Source: Rhyacophila brunnea
Lineage: Eukaryota; Arthropoda; Insecta; Trichoptera; Rhyacophilidae
DNA length: 64,000 nt
Assembly: GCA_022495005.1 (NCBI GenBank)
Contig: JAGYXB010000698.1
Span: 951,122-1,015,121, forward strand
Direction: 5' to 3'
The notes below the pieces were generated by a model, which made no database searches, was not told where the DNA came from, and saw nothing but the letters and a program-made list of their open reading frames with translations. A program made the translations under genes and the position numbers. This document shows, piece by piece, positions 1-12,003 of the stretch; the first letter of the stretch is position 1, and each line of letters starts with the position of its first letter.

Positions 1-1190
1 GTTTATGATTATATGTATACTAAGTTTGTTGTCGTTGCCTATCATACGTCATACGTCAAAATCTTCTGTCACAATATGTGATGCGCCTTTCAGGTTTAGG
101 GTACTGGAAATACTATTTAATACAAGTTTATCCGTCTATTTACCACATCCCTGTTTAAGCAGTTATAGTGGATAATTATTGTTCTCCCTAGAATTTTCCC
201 AGCACCTAGTAACTACATTGAAGTATTCTATGGTAACAATGTCACGATAACGTCGATATTTTTTTCATTTCCTAATACCCATCATTTTCTACACACCCAG
301 TGCCGTGGTCAATATTGATGGATGAGCCATAATGCACCAGCACCTATGCCACATACGCTCCTTGAAAATAACTAGGATGCCATCTGAACTGAGAGAATCA
401 TACTCTGTTTAACACTGTCATGAGACTTGTAGCTCTATAGCACACCGGTGCGCCGCTAGACGGTAGGTGTGTCGCGGTGCATTGCTTGCAAAAAAACAAA
501 TAATTTTGTATATTATACGATAATTACTTAATAACCAAATTTGCGTACATATAAAAATATATGTTCGGTAATATATTTTAGCACTTGCATGAACTTAATA
601 AAACAATGCAAAGTCAGAATGAAAATAATATATTGACGTGCTCTGATAAACTAGGAGTTAAGACAAGGATCTCTACAAATGTATCAAAGGACCTACCAGA
701 CCACCATTAAAAACAAGCAATTAATTTTGGATCCGTCTCAAAAACAATTAACTTTGCAGCAAAAGAAATTTCATCATTACATTCATACAATCAATACGAC
801 TGGATTCGAAACCCTTTCGCAACCAATGCCGAAAATTCTATAGAAGCGCTTTCGTTGAAATTGAATTGAGAAACGATGGGACTCTAAAAACTAAATTTTG
901 CAGATGTTCCATTGGCTATTTTCTGGATTTCGGTTAAAAAAGAATATTCTTGGATTTCCGACAAGGAGTAAGATAAACACAAATTACAAATTTGCTCACA
1001 TATTAAAAATAATTGACTGCAGCGCTATTTTACTACGCTGGTATTAATAATTTAAAACATTCGATTGTAGATTACAATAATTATTTATTATTATTGTGTC
1101 AATATTCTTAACCAGACAACTAACCATAATTCAAGTGGATGTATTAATAAATACAAACATTCAATACCATTAATTTTACCTCAAACACCA
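1..1190. other. No gene recognised
   Basis: AT-rich sequence with no coding similarity, RNA gene or clear transposon end that I can support on either strand. Confidence 0.5.
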
Positions 1191-1194
1191 TTTT

Positions 1195-1300
1195 AAAAAC
1201 TCTATTTTAGGGTATCACACTGTCTTTAACCTTAGCGATAGGTAGGGGGGCAAATATCCTAGTCTGGGGTCCCCCTTCAGGATGTGGGGTCCATGTTTTG
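1195..1300. repeat. Dispersed repeat, second copy at about 42350-42450
   Basis: The text around 'ATCCTAG(T/C)CTG' and 'GATGTGGGG(T/A)CCATG' recurs at 42350-42450, inside a hAT-like element. Both copies have a similar GGTAGGTAGGGGG-type lead. This copy is probably a fragment of the same transposon family. No coding capacity is seen. Confidence 0.6.
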
Positions 1301-1464
1301 GTGTATAAATTGTTTAACATGCGGTGTGTCACTGTCTTCTGTGAAGACCTGTGGTGTGCCGTGGAGAAAAGGTTGCGGGGCACTGATTTACATACCGGTG
1401 CAAGTCAGTTTACAGAAAGCCAGGCGGGAACCGCGCCAATTTTTATTGCTGATTTTGGCAAAAT

Positions 1465-1560
1465 TCATGAATACAAAAATGAAAACCTAACCTAACAAAT
1501 AATCCAGCAGGTATATCAGTTATTTTCAAAATTTGTTTGCCGCTGGCTTCCTATAAACCG
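1465..1560. repeat. AATAATCCAG dispersed repeat
   Basis: Contains CCTAACCTAACAAATAATCC followed by a TATTTTCAAAAT and CCGCTG block. Related copies lie at 18650-18725, 28622-28740 and, inverted, at 60060-60150. The short CCTAA (TTAGG) tract recurs with the block in three of the four copies, so it belongs to the repeat rather than to a telomere. Confidence 0.6.
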
Positions 1561-1672
1561 ACAAGAACAATATACCTACCTACTTGCACTGTTTGAAAAC
1601 ACCTCAGAAACATTGGTACTTAAAAAAATATGACACCTGACAGAATTCGAACCTGTATACATTGAAGTGGGA

Positions 1673-2154
1673 GTATTCGGCACCCTTATAATCTCTGCGA
1701 CACGCGCTAGAGTAAGATAAAAGGTCTACATATGTTTGAGTTAGTTTCCAAAAGTATCGCCGACAAATTGTGGTAAATCGCTTCACGTAGCGTCGTAGCT
1801 CGTGTTGCTAAATTGCTATTTTTTGTGTTAAACATAGTCATTGGTAAATATTTTTAGTTATTTAAGCAGGAAAGATGGTTTTATGTGTTGTATTAAAATA
1901 TGGTAGCCGTACTGATAAGCAAAAAGATGGTATTACGCTTCATAGGTAAGTTGATACATGTTCGTGATAATTTATTTGTATATTATTATAGAAAATTATA
2001 TTTTAATTCTGAGCGTCTAGTGCGAGCACTACCGAAATGGTCTATGGTCTCGAACATTTGTAGACGAATGCGTTCGCTCACCCACAAACCAAACGCATGG
2101 CACGCAGCTTCATTTAGCAATGCAACGGGTGGCGTCTAGATGTATCTATAGTCT
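1673..2154 (+). repeat. Repeat carrying a THAP first exon, copy 1
   Basis: About 480 bp, shared with 19925-20534 in the same orientation. Similarity runs from GTATTCGGCAC to GGCGTCTA and includes a presumptive upstream region, a small exon and its donor, then a GAGCGTCTAGTGCGAGCACT block. Copy 2 has about 115-130 bp extra after the exon. Either a duplicated gene 5' end or part of a THAP-bearing transposon. Confidence 0.65.
1875..1945 (+). pseudogene. THAP-domain first exon remnant
   Basis: The reading starts MVLCVVLKYGSRTDK and ends ITLHR, just before a GTAAG splice donor at 1946. This matches the start of THAP zinc-finger domains: Met, a first Cys, then S/R residues and an ITxHR-type block before the intron. 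The second zinc-binding Cys expected after the first is Tyr-Gly here, so zinc binding is probably lost. No downstream THAP exon is recognisable nearby. The copy at about 20120 has lost the ATG (GTG) and the first Cys. I infer a dead gene fragment or transposon exon. Confidence 0.55.
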
Positions 2155-4379
2155 ATGAATATTATGCTCTCTGCGAATATAATAATATTTTATAACAGCT
2201 GAGCAAAGGAAAGGGTGAAAAAATGAAATTCAACATTTATCATAAAACATCAATTATTTATTAAAATACTTTAAACTACCTTTCTATTAACAATCATCAA
2301 TCCAAGAGGTACTTAACTGGGTGGTCGACTTAAACTTAAAAATGTAAGGAGGTGTAACGTGTAATTTCTTTGCTTGGTCTAAATATATTACAATAAATCA
2401 TCAATGTTATAAAGGAAAAATCATGAAATTTATGATACAAAAATTAATCAATTTTCTGTGGGTAGGTAGTTACATAGGTAAGTATTGAAAGTAATAAACT
2501 TCTGTGACCAATCAAAACGTGGGCGGACATTCTTCTCAGGATGAGCATCATGGTGTAGAGTAGAGAGCCGTTACAAGGCCCAACTCGTCTGGCTCGTAGC
2601 AAAGCTATATTGGCTTCCTGGAGTCGATTCGCATACGACACAGCTCGGGCCATGTAAATCAAATCATCCACATTATGGTGAGCGTGGAATTTGTTCAAAC
2701 AATTCTCATACTGCAAACAAAAAAGCATTGATAAGATTAAGCAAACGTGTACAGAAATAAACAGAATATTACTTTAAGTATTTGCTGTATAAACGTATAC
2801 TACGTAGTCAACAATTTATTGTTTTTACATTTCATTGCTTGTTTGACCATTAGATGGGTGAGCAGCACATATGGCTGCTGCTCGCTATAAAGACGTGCTT
2901 GGTGAATTGTGTGAATCTCAAAACTGTTTTACAAGTTTCACAATGCAGATAATAAACACCTCTTCTCTGAAGTGTATATTGATCTATCTAGTATCAACGA
3001 TGAAACAAAGACAGATGACAAAATGACTAAGATGGTTATACATAATTATTATATCTTTAAAAATGAAAGTTTATGTCTTGTATATTAATAAAAAATGGGA
3101 TGATATAACTGCAAATCAGACTGCTCTAATTAAATCCAAGCTTCGATGTCATCTGGGAATTGATCAGTGACTTTCTTGAGATGTGCACGAGCTACATCGC
3201 GTTAAGATTGAAAGGTAGATTTAGCGTATAGTGATCCAAGAATTTTTATTATCTCATAGTTCTTTGGTAGAGTGAACAAAACAATTATTGTAAAGCAATT
3301 TTCTTAAGTGGTGAATACCAGGTCATATTCTATTATATACAAATTTTGATTCATAGATAGCATAAGGATCTCTTCGAATTTTCGTACTGACATACTAGTA
3401 CTTTTTAATAGTTTAAATTAAATTATAGATTCTTCAAGATGTTACACAAGATTTAACAATGAAACATTCATCAATCTTCCATACATAACTCGAAACAGGT
3501 TCAGAAACAAACCTAATTGATAAAAATGTTAGAACATGACATGGGAATCAACCCTAGATTTATCGCATGCCAGCTGAGTCAGCTTGAGAAGATCCAAGAT
3601 TTTTCGAATGGGTATTTTACTGAGGCTGTTCCAAGTTAAATATTTTCAATGAAGACTGTTACATTCTTAAATCACGTGTATTATTTAGGAATATCAACTG
3701 TTAAGCTGTGGACCCAATAGGTTGAGCAAACGATCAATTATATTTCTTGTAAAAAATATCTGTTATGAGACCTCTTCATGAGGCAGCCGAGATCCACATC
3801 GGATTGTAGGGCCAGTAAAAATATATATTTTTAACTGTACGCCTATACAAATATGATATAAAATATACATACATTTTCTGAATCCCCTCGATAAAATGAT
3901 ATACATCTGCTCGAGGCCAAAGTGCGGCAGGACAAATGCAGAAAGTGCAAACTGCGTAGCCTGGTCGCGGTTTCTCGTGCAAGTTAGTAACAGTTCTCCG
4001 CACACAACCCCCGATTCTCTGTGTTGTTATTGGACTTGAATTGTAACCCTGAAAACAAATTACAAGACAACTGAATGAACTGAACTGAGAAAAATTTTCA
4101 CCCTGCTGAATTAAGCGGATAGACAAGGTTCTTGAATTACTATTATGATTACTAGATAGATGGAGCAATGAGATCTTTTTAAAATTTATGTAGAAAGGAT
4201 TTTATTCTTTTCGTCATAAATTTCATTTCATACTCATGTGATATATGAAATTTATATCATAATATTTACATTAAGTAATCAGACATAATTATAGGTTCAT
4301 ATAATTTCTTCATGTTTTCTTTACAGACTTAACGGCCCACATGCTCAGCATAGGTAAAAATAGAGCTTTTATGGTATTC

Positions 4380-4535
4380 TTCTTCTTTTTTCTTTCGACC
4401 ATGTCCGATCCTAATAGGATCATATGGGCCTCCACAGAGTAGAGGTTTGTATTGACAGATTTTGTTTTTAGGAGAAATGGATGTCAGCCATTTGCTCAAC
4501 CTATTAGGAGGTATATTCAGAGCATAATCCTGGAC
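4380..4535 (-). repeat. SINE 3' half (tRNA-derived SINE family)
   Basis: Shares with 18813-19044 and 48530-48760 the tail block TTTCGACCATGTCCGATC, the CCTCCAC..GTGGAGG stem and the GATGTCAGCCA block. The tRNA-like head is absent. It lies in an intron-equivalent of the CTR9 copy. Confidence 0.7.
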
Positions 4536-4950
4536 ATTCCTTAAACGTTTTAGATAATCTATTTATATAATTTTGAAGCCTTATTATCCTTTATATTTAT
4601 TTTAAACATTTGATGACTGCATAAAGTATTTTTATTACATAAAATAGTATTTTTTAAACTTTTCGCTCTAATGTTTTAGAATATAGTCATATTTCGGTAC
4701 ATCCATGTGCAGTGGTATTAATATTTTTTAGATTCATTATTTTTTAAACGCATTTACAAAACCATTAGTAAAATTAATGTTAACATTATATAGTGACATA
4801 TTTACGATAAAAAATTATATTTAATAATCTTTGTGATCCCAAATTTAACAAAAATTAGGCATTTTATTAATAAAAAATTGGCACGATTAACACATTTGAA
4901 GATAATTCTAAAGATACTAATTATAAGCTATGTCTTTGACCATTCAAATG

Positions 4951-5321
4951 TGATAAACATTCTACGAATAATGTTTGCTTTATAATAATTATTGACCTAA
5001 GAATAAGGTACTATTTTTTGAAATACGCCATATTTATTGGCATTTCCCAGTGGTTAAGCTACAACATACGGCCGTAGCTATAAATTGACAAATGATAAAT
5101 GAAGTAGGGAGTAAGATCATGGTAATGCCCGTGTTTGAATATGTACCGATTTAAAAAAATATTTTTTTTCGGTTAGGTTAGATTATGGTTATGGCTACGG
5201 TCGTATGTTGTGGCTTAGCCACTGGGAAATGCCAATAGAAATGGCGTATTTCAAAATAATACTACCTTATTCTTAGGTCAATAATTATTATAAAGCAAAC
5301 ATTATTCGTAGAATGTTTATC
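4951..5321. repeat. Large palindrome (foldback-type MITE)
   Basis: Left arm 4951-5079 and right arm 5194-5321 are inverted copies of about 128 bp, roughly 95% alike by eye, with a 114-bp loop. Arm ends read TGATAAACATTCTACG and its complement. No target-site duplication was found. It sits inside the CTR9-like pseudogene. Confidence 0.8.
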
Positions 5322-6519
5322 AGTTGTGTGATTCATGCGCACTAGAAATCGTATCTGTGGATGATCAGGGTTAAATTATTGTTACACTATAATGGTCTTT
5401 CATTGGAAAAAATATTTTAAATATAAAATATTTTTTTTATGAGAAATGGATGTTTAGCCACTTGCATTACCAATTGGATCCAGAGTCATGAGTCATGACT
5501 ATTTAGAATTTGAATATAAGATAGATAATGCAAAATTGCACTTGGCACATGGCATTCATCCGTAAATCAACAAAACTTAAAAAAACATGAGAATTAATGG
5601 ATCTTTGATGAAATATGCAAACTCAATTTTGAAAAATTCTAGATATTCATTTTAACTGAATATTTAAACTATTATATTGAACTATTTTAAATGAGAGATG
5701 AGTATATTCTCATTTCACAGATTGACGTTGGCTGTGAAAAATATTTAAAACAATGTAAGTATCCCAAACCTTGCTTTATCCTGATTATTTAGCTTCATAA
5801 AGCAATGGCCCATGCCGAAACGGAGACGGAGAACAGCCAGGCGGTTGGGGTTGGTTCTCAGAGTTTCCCTGTAGAAGCCGAGAGCGCTGCGGTAGTCCTT
5901 TTTTATTGAAAGCGATGCACACTTTCCAGAACAGCGAAGGGATGTTGTTGGAAGATTGATTCACCACAAAATTGAATTGCGCATCCACCGTCCACCACTT
6001 TATCACCCTCCAACAAGCACAAGTATGCTCGGCCCAAAAGATTCTGCAAAAAAAAAAAATACAGATGTATAGCATTTTCGCCGGTAAAGTAAATTCGGCT
6101 GTTGTATAATGAAAAATCAGTTGTTTTCATTTTGTTTTTCCAAGTCATGTTGTGAATGGATTGAACTTGTAAATTGTAAAGTTCACTTCATATTATTATA
6201 CCTATATAAAGAAATTTGAACAAAATTTGACTAGGTTGAATAAAATAGGTAATGAAAGTGGGTAGGTATCGTCTTACATGATCATACATGATGATTTTGT
6301 CGGCAGTGGTGTATAGGTTTGTGGCTTTGGTGAACAGATCCCGTTTCATGTTTATATTCTTTTCATGGTTAGCTTCCTGCACGCAGTATGTGGCGAGCAT
6401 GTCCAGGCACCGCATCTGATCTTTCTCCGAGTTAGAATAATCGATGTTGGCCGCGGTGCGGCCCGCATCCAAGATTTTAATGAAATCATCAGTTCTTTTT
6501 GTTTACGTACGGCACCTGT

Positions 6520-8310
6520 ATAGAATACAAACATTTATATGAGAATACGCAATTTGAAAAATTGAAAGGACCCTCTCAAACGATGCTAATAGAAATCAAG
6601 ATCCGACAGGTCCCATCCATTCATTCAAATATCATTCTCTCTGGACATAAAAATGTGGATAAATGTGGTTGAAAAATTAACCCTGCCTACATCGCAATAA
6701 GGGTTATTGTTGTACAACATTTCTTTCCAAAACGCTAATATATATATTATATTATATTGTAGCAAGTAGTTAAATATTAACTTTACCCACATTGCAAAAA
6801 AAGGATTATTCGAGATTTTTGAAAGATGTCTTTGACCTATTCTGCAAAACTTGCCCACTTTAATATTGTGATTTTGTATGAAACGGTGTATTATCATGGT
6901 ACTTATATCAATGTATACAAACGAGTAAGTTTTAATACCGGCTCGGTTATTGTAACTTGGTTTCTATGGGGCACTATTTCTTTCAAAAAGTTTGAAACGC
7001 CATATGATTAGCAAGGTCTTTTTTCATTGAGGCATGACCATAATAGATTAAATTGGACTAGAAATCATGCATTCTTGCACGCCAGTCGAGATATCGGGAA
7101 GATTCTACAGGTGTCACTCTTAGCACAACTATGAAAAACGCCCAACGTTCGGTACACCATGGTATACGCTCGACTATGTGTGTCGAGACGTGGTGGTTGG
7201 CGATGGAGAAAAGCAAACACCAGAGAGTAATCATTAGGTACCCATAAAAATTGATTAAAAAAGTATTCATTTAGTTATTTAAGTAGTAAAATATTAATAT
7301 ACCTACTCAAAAGGGTTCGCCATCCAGATTATGATTGATAGTTTTTTTTCTACAATAGACTGTTTACCCTAGGAGATTGATGGTGACATTCTAACTTCAT
7401 TACATTCCATGCGTAAAATCTTATAAGTACTTACTACTTACGCCAACATTGACATTGACCCAGATGATAAGTGGGATCTCTCTAGGCGAAGAATACTGAG
7501 TATTTTTTTTCATCTCATGCGGTAGGTAATAATTGTTCAGGATTCAACTTCGATCACCTAAAAACAATTTAGATTAGGCAAATGTCATAATCACATGTCG
7601 TCAATCACATGTCATAAAATGAAGTAAAATCACATCAGAAAACTTTAGCTAGTTCAATGTAATAATTATAACGAAACTATACATTCAAAACACTACATTA
7701 TTATAAAATAGGTAAGTGATGGTTTATCTTTACACTATTATCAAAAATCAAAATGTTTCGAAGTCGCATGACCAGGCACCTGCAGTAGGTACGAGAAACT
7801 AAAGAATGACGTCATTACATTTTAAGCATACTAGAGTAAAAAATAATTGCGCTGTACTTACCCGTGTTATGGGAATTCACCGTCTTCGAGCTGCATTAGA
7901 AAACTTGGGATGCCCCGTAAGGAATTATTGCTTTGCCGTAATCTATTTTCACATTGCTGCAAAATTCATAATATATTATATTTTCATATAACGAATAATC
8001 GTCAACTTAACCCTTTGTCTATTGTACGGTATAACGATACGCTACGGCCTACGCCAATCGATGTATGAAGCTTCTCTAAGTAACATAGAAAAATAATGAA
8101 TCATTTCAGCTTATAGGCATGTGGGGCTTATAAAATTTATATCAGAAATACGACTTGGAAGTTAAAGGCTTAAAATAGTATACGATCACTTCGTTATAGT
8201 TTTTTAGATCTGCTAACACATAAACAGTAAAAAATAATGATTCATATTATAACACAGCATAATAATTATTAATTACCTATTAATGATTTGCTGTATTTTT
8301 TGCCTAACAA
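6520..8310. other. No gene recognised
   Basis: AT-rich sequence on both strands. The upstream (N-terminal) CTR9 exons would be expected here, but I could not find them. Confidence 0.45.
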
Positions 8311-8315
8311 CGATA

Positions 8316-8891
8316 TTATGGGTCAATGAGAAATGGGACCAGTCTCAGGAAAAAAAACTACAATTGAGATCGCAAGGAGCGCCTTTCTCAAAATGAGACG
8401 CCTCCTTAGCAATCGAGATCTTAACCTAGGTCTGAGACTGCGTATGGTACGTTGTTATGTGCTCTCAATTCTTTTCTATGGCATGGAAGTATGGACGCTA
8501 AACCAAGAGATGTCACGGAGACTTAAAGCTTTCGAGATGTGGCTGTATAGACGCATCCTCAAAATTCCTTGGACTGACCGGGTGACAAATGTTGAAGTTC
8601 TCAATCGAATGGGGAAGGACCGAGAAATTCTACGTAGTATCAAAACCAGGAAACTACAATACCTCGACCACATTATGAGAGGACACATATACAGCATTCA
8701 CCAACTTGTCATTCAAGGAAAGATCAATGGGAAGCGTAGCAGAGGACGGCGCCGCATTTCGTGGCTTAAGAACCTCCGTGATTGGTACGAGTGCAGCTCC
8801 ACCGAACTGTTCCGGGTAGCAGACGACAAAGATAAGATCGCCTTGATGGTGGTCGACCTCCGCTAGGGGATGGTACAATAAGAAGAAGATA
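8316..8891 (+). mobile_element. RTE-like LINE, 5'-truncated 3' end
   Basis: An open reading frame at 8333-8866 encodes the C-terminal region of an endonuclease/reverse-transcriptase polyprotein. It shows the post-RT pattern RMVRCYVLSILFYGMEVWTL, then an RR..LKIPWTDRVTNVEV block, then RKLQYLDHIMRG and RGRRRISWLKNL. A stop and an (A/G)AAGAAGAAG tail follow. The endonuclease and RT palm are missing, so this is a dead 5' truncation. Confidence 0.8.
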
Positions 8892-10900
8892 GGTACCTAT
8901 CTCTATAAGGTTTATAGATTTTTAATAACACAGGTTTTCAATACGCCGTAAAAAATCAAATTATATGTGGGTACTTATAATATAAGTATTATTATAATTT
9001 AGGTAACTATTCTATTCATACATATACTGCATTCCTAATCGCTGAAAAGCCTCAATTAAAATAAAGACTCAACTCGGTGTTGTCGGCAAGTTAGGTACCT
9101 AGGTACCTATATCTCGCCTTAATGCCCTTAATCAATCTAATATTACGTTCAAAGCTGACTGGAAGAACGAAATAATGAGTTTAATAATTCTGTGAAGATA
9201 AAAAAACAGGAAGATCGCCTCTCTTCTAATTATAGCAAGGCATCAATCATTTTGAGGCTGCTGTTGAGATGTCCCAAGACTACAAAATGTTATAAAGGTT
9301 TTCGCAACGCCATTTTTTCATTGTACCTAGTCACCCAAGCATTTTGAACCTATAAGATACCTAGACGAAATAATATAGCTTGCCAGCGATTATTATTAAC
9401 CAATGCCCATACAGGTCACATTTAGTGAAAAAAATGTATGATAGGTAGGTACCTACCTACCATTTATTAGTAATCGAGTGGCAATAGTCGTGCATGATTA
9501 TCATTTTTGAGGTTTTACGCCGAATATGTATAATATGTAGGTACATATCTATTTCTATGTATTTAATTAATACATAGATATGGTGCTTTTATTTATGAAT
9601 TGGTCATAGCATAGTAGTTGGCCGTTTCAACTTTTGGTTGATAAAATAAGGTGTCAGTCATTATTTTATTACGTCGTCTGTTGATATGTATAGCTTGGTC
9701 TCCATTTTCATACAGAAAAACTTGAACCAAAATTATTCCCTGTGATTTTAAAAAAAAGTTATTGGTGAAGACAAATTACAAACACTTCAAAATGATAAAC
9801 ACCAGAAAGGCTGTGAAGACACCCCCAAAAATTATAACTTGTTTCAATATTGTGGAGTTATTTTAAAACATCAGAAAATGAAAAGACCAGAGCAGCATTA
9901 AATTTCACTGCCATAAGGTAACAGCTTCTACTATGCAAATATACAATAATATTGATGTACCTACTACCTATGTAGGTATTCAACAGTTTTAAGAACACTA
10001 AATGATATAGAACCACAGTCTAATCACGAACCGACAATCATTTACATAATATTATTATCTCGGCAAGATGACATTGAACCATCCACATCTGTTTATTTGA
10101 TCCACTGTGGTGCAGTTGAAAACTATGTATTCCGTTTAAAAAACCTACTAGAAAATTGAAGAAAAAATTAAAAACTTTTTTTTTGCAATAGTGAAACAAC
10201 AGTTGTTATTAAAATAGGTACGAGTAGGTAGGTACCTAATTCGGAAAATATTATTCTTTGCAGATGATACATACTAGGAATTATCGATATTAATGGTATT
10301 ATAATAATTATATAGTACCTATAGCAATTATTATATTTAACACAAAAAATATTACTCCAGTATTGGAAGATAATGACTTGTTTTTGTGTCTGCACTATGT
10401 GGTGCCAGATAATATCTCAGATGGTATTTCAGATAAATCTGGCATTCATAAGAGAAACAAGGACGATTCTGAAAGATGGATACAGAGAAATACTAAAACC
10501 TGGTTTTTTCAATTATTTTTTTAATGGTTTTTTCATATTATTTTATGTTTGTTTTTGCAAAATCACTTATTTTTCATCAATTTTCTTAGAATTGGGCTCT
10601 TATCTTCAAAATTCTAGAAGCTCGTATATTTGTGTATTCCTTCGCTGCAAGGTTCTTTTGTGATTTCACATTATTTTTCGGGTTCTGTAGACCTACTAAA
10701 TTTAGCTCCCGGACCTGTAGCCCTTTTTGGAAATTCAGCCCTGCTTGTAAGGGTAAATAATTACAAATTTGGAGCACATCTAAAAACCGAACAGCTTATA
10801 TTATATTGTAGACCTTGTAGGACTAATCGTTAATAAATAACCTAACATATTCTCACGAATCAGTTCTTACAACTTTAAGAACTATATACCTACATGCAAT
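8892..10900. other. No gene recognised
   Basis: AT-rich DNA with many GGTAGGTACCTACC-type runs. No protein similarity or transposon ends that I can support. Confidence 0.45.
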
Positions 10901-10904
10901 ATTA

Positions 10905-11022
10905 TCTCAATAACACGAAACGGAACGCAATTTTCAAAGAATCCACGAGCCGGAACGGTATCTTTTAGAATTTCACGAACAGGAACGGCGCTCCGGTGCG
11001 TTCCGGTCTATTTCGAGCCCTG
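10905..11022. mobile_element. Fragment of hAT MITE ending CGAGCCCTG
   Basis: The GGAACGGCG-CTCCGGTGCG...TTTCGAGCCCTG end matches one end of the elements at 24438-24667 and 33140-33362. The other end is not visible. Confidence 0.55.
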
Positions 11023-11063
11023 GCTTGGTTGTATATTTAATGATTCCAATGTTTAATTTAGAC

Positions 11064-11323
11064 CAGTGGTCCTCAGAAAGTTTTCTTGTGGTCCGCAATT
11101 TTTGGGCGTCCAAATGCTAATGCTAAAATTTTAATAAAACCTGTGCAACTGTAAGTATTTGAGCATTGTGTTTTTGTCCTTAAATATATTAATGGTTTTA
11201 CGTGACGAAATTAACTGCTATCATACGTTATTATATAATATGTTTTCCTTATACGTTAGCGGTGCGTAAAACGTTTCTAATAATTTCAGTAATCCACAGC
11301 TGTAAAAAGGTTTAGAAACACTG
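11064..11323. mobile_element. hAT-type MITE, 260 bp
   Basis: Starts CAGTGGTCCTCAGAAAG and ends TTTAGAAACACTG, giving imperfect terminal inverted repeats of the common hAT form. The flanking 8-mers ATTTAGAC and ATTTCGAC differ at one base, as expected for an aged target duplication. No coding capacity. Confidence 0.7.
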
Positions 11324-11738
11324 ATTTCGACCATTTTAAGGGACAAATAAACATTTTAAACATAGTATAGAAGTCTGACAGAAATTTGAATACTTGAATT
11401 GAAAACTATTTCAGTCAAACAAATAATTTAGATGGACTAAAATACCTTGTTCAGCAAGAAAAGAAAAAATACCTACGCCAGAAGGGAAAAGGAATCTGAC
11501 AAAATTACTGAAAAATATGTGATTACAATAGACAATGCGTTTTGATATATCCAAAATCTAATGTGTCCAGCGCATAATTTAAAACAAAACTTGCCATTCA
11601 TAATTTTACTCTCTGCAACCAAAAACGATTGATGGTCTTTGCAATGTTTTGATTGAAGTCGAAAGTGGGCTTACTGCAAATTAGCTTTCCAGTGTAATAA
11701 TATGTCAATAATTTACTCTTCCTCTTCTGCCTCTTTCT

Positions 11739-11759
11739 ACGACGACGACGACGACGACT
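11739..11759 (+). repeat. (ACG)7 microsatellite
   Basis: Uninterrupted ACG/GAC trinucleotide tract. Confidence 0.9.
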
Positions 11760-12003
11760 ATAAAACCGCTATTCTGTATAGTGATGGAGCAGGGAAAAAA
11801 ACCAGGAAAAATTTAGTACTCACCAATGCTTTATTAAATTAATATTGCAATGCCACGTAATATCACCAATGTACATTAAAAAAAGGAGAAGGACCACACT
11901 CAAATTGAGGTTGAACGATTCGCTCTGTAATTGAAATGAGGTTGAGAAATAAAAAAAAACGTGTTCATGCTGATTATATAACTGCGTTTAAAGAAGCCTG
12001 GAA

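Larger units (their letters stand above)
2520..6517 (-). pseudogene. CTR9: CTR9-like (PAF1 complex TPR protein) pseudogene
   Basis: CTR9 is a TPR scaffold of the nuclear PAF1 complex in transcription elongation. Exon-like blocks follow CTR9 order on the minus strand. 6517-6278 includes ANIDYSNSEKDQ and LYTTADKIIMYD, then a GTAAGA donor. 6043-5786 includes NLLGRAYLCLLEGD, NNIPSL and GMGHCFMKLNN, after a TTTGCAG acceptor but split by two frameshifts. 4035-3870 includes QATQFA and FVLPHFGL, with an in-frame stop before and a frameshift after. 3275-3125 includes KILGSLYAKS and HLKKVTDQFPDD, with in-frame stops. 2710-2520 includes YENCLNKFH and ARRVGP. The N-terminal and C-terminal exons and several middle TPRs are missing. 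Retained introns point to a duplicated genomic segment, not a processed copy. The functional gene must lie elsewhere. Confidence 0.85.

Noticed and set aside
7058..7270. Possible N-terminal CTR9 exon on the minus strand
   Set aside because: The reading shows none of the expected CTR9 N-terminal pattern.
10373..10833. Plus-strand open frames near 10.4-10.8 kb
   Set aside because: Composition follows AT-rich sequence; no motif or family resemblance.
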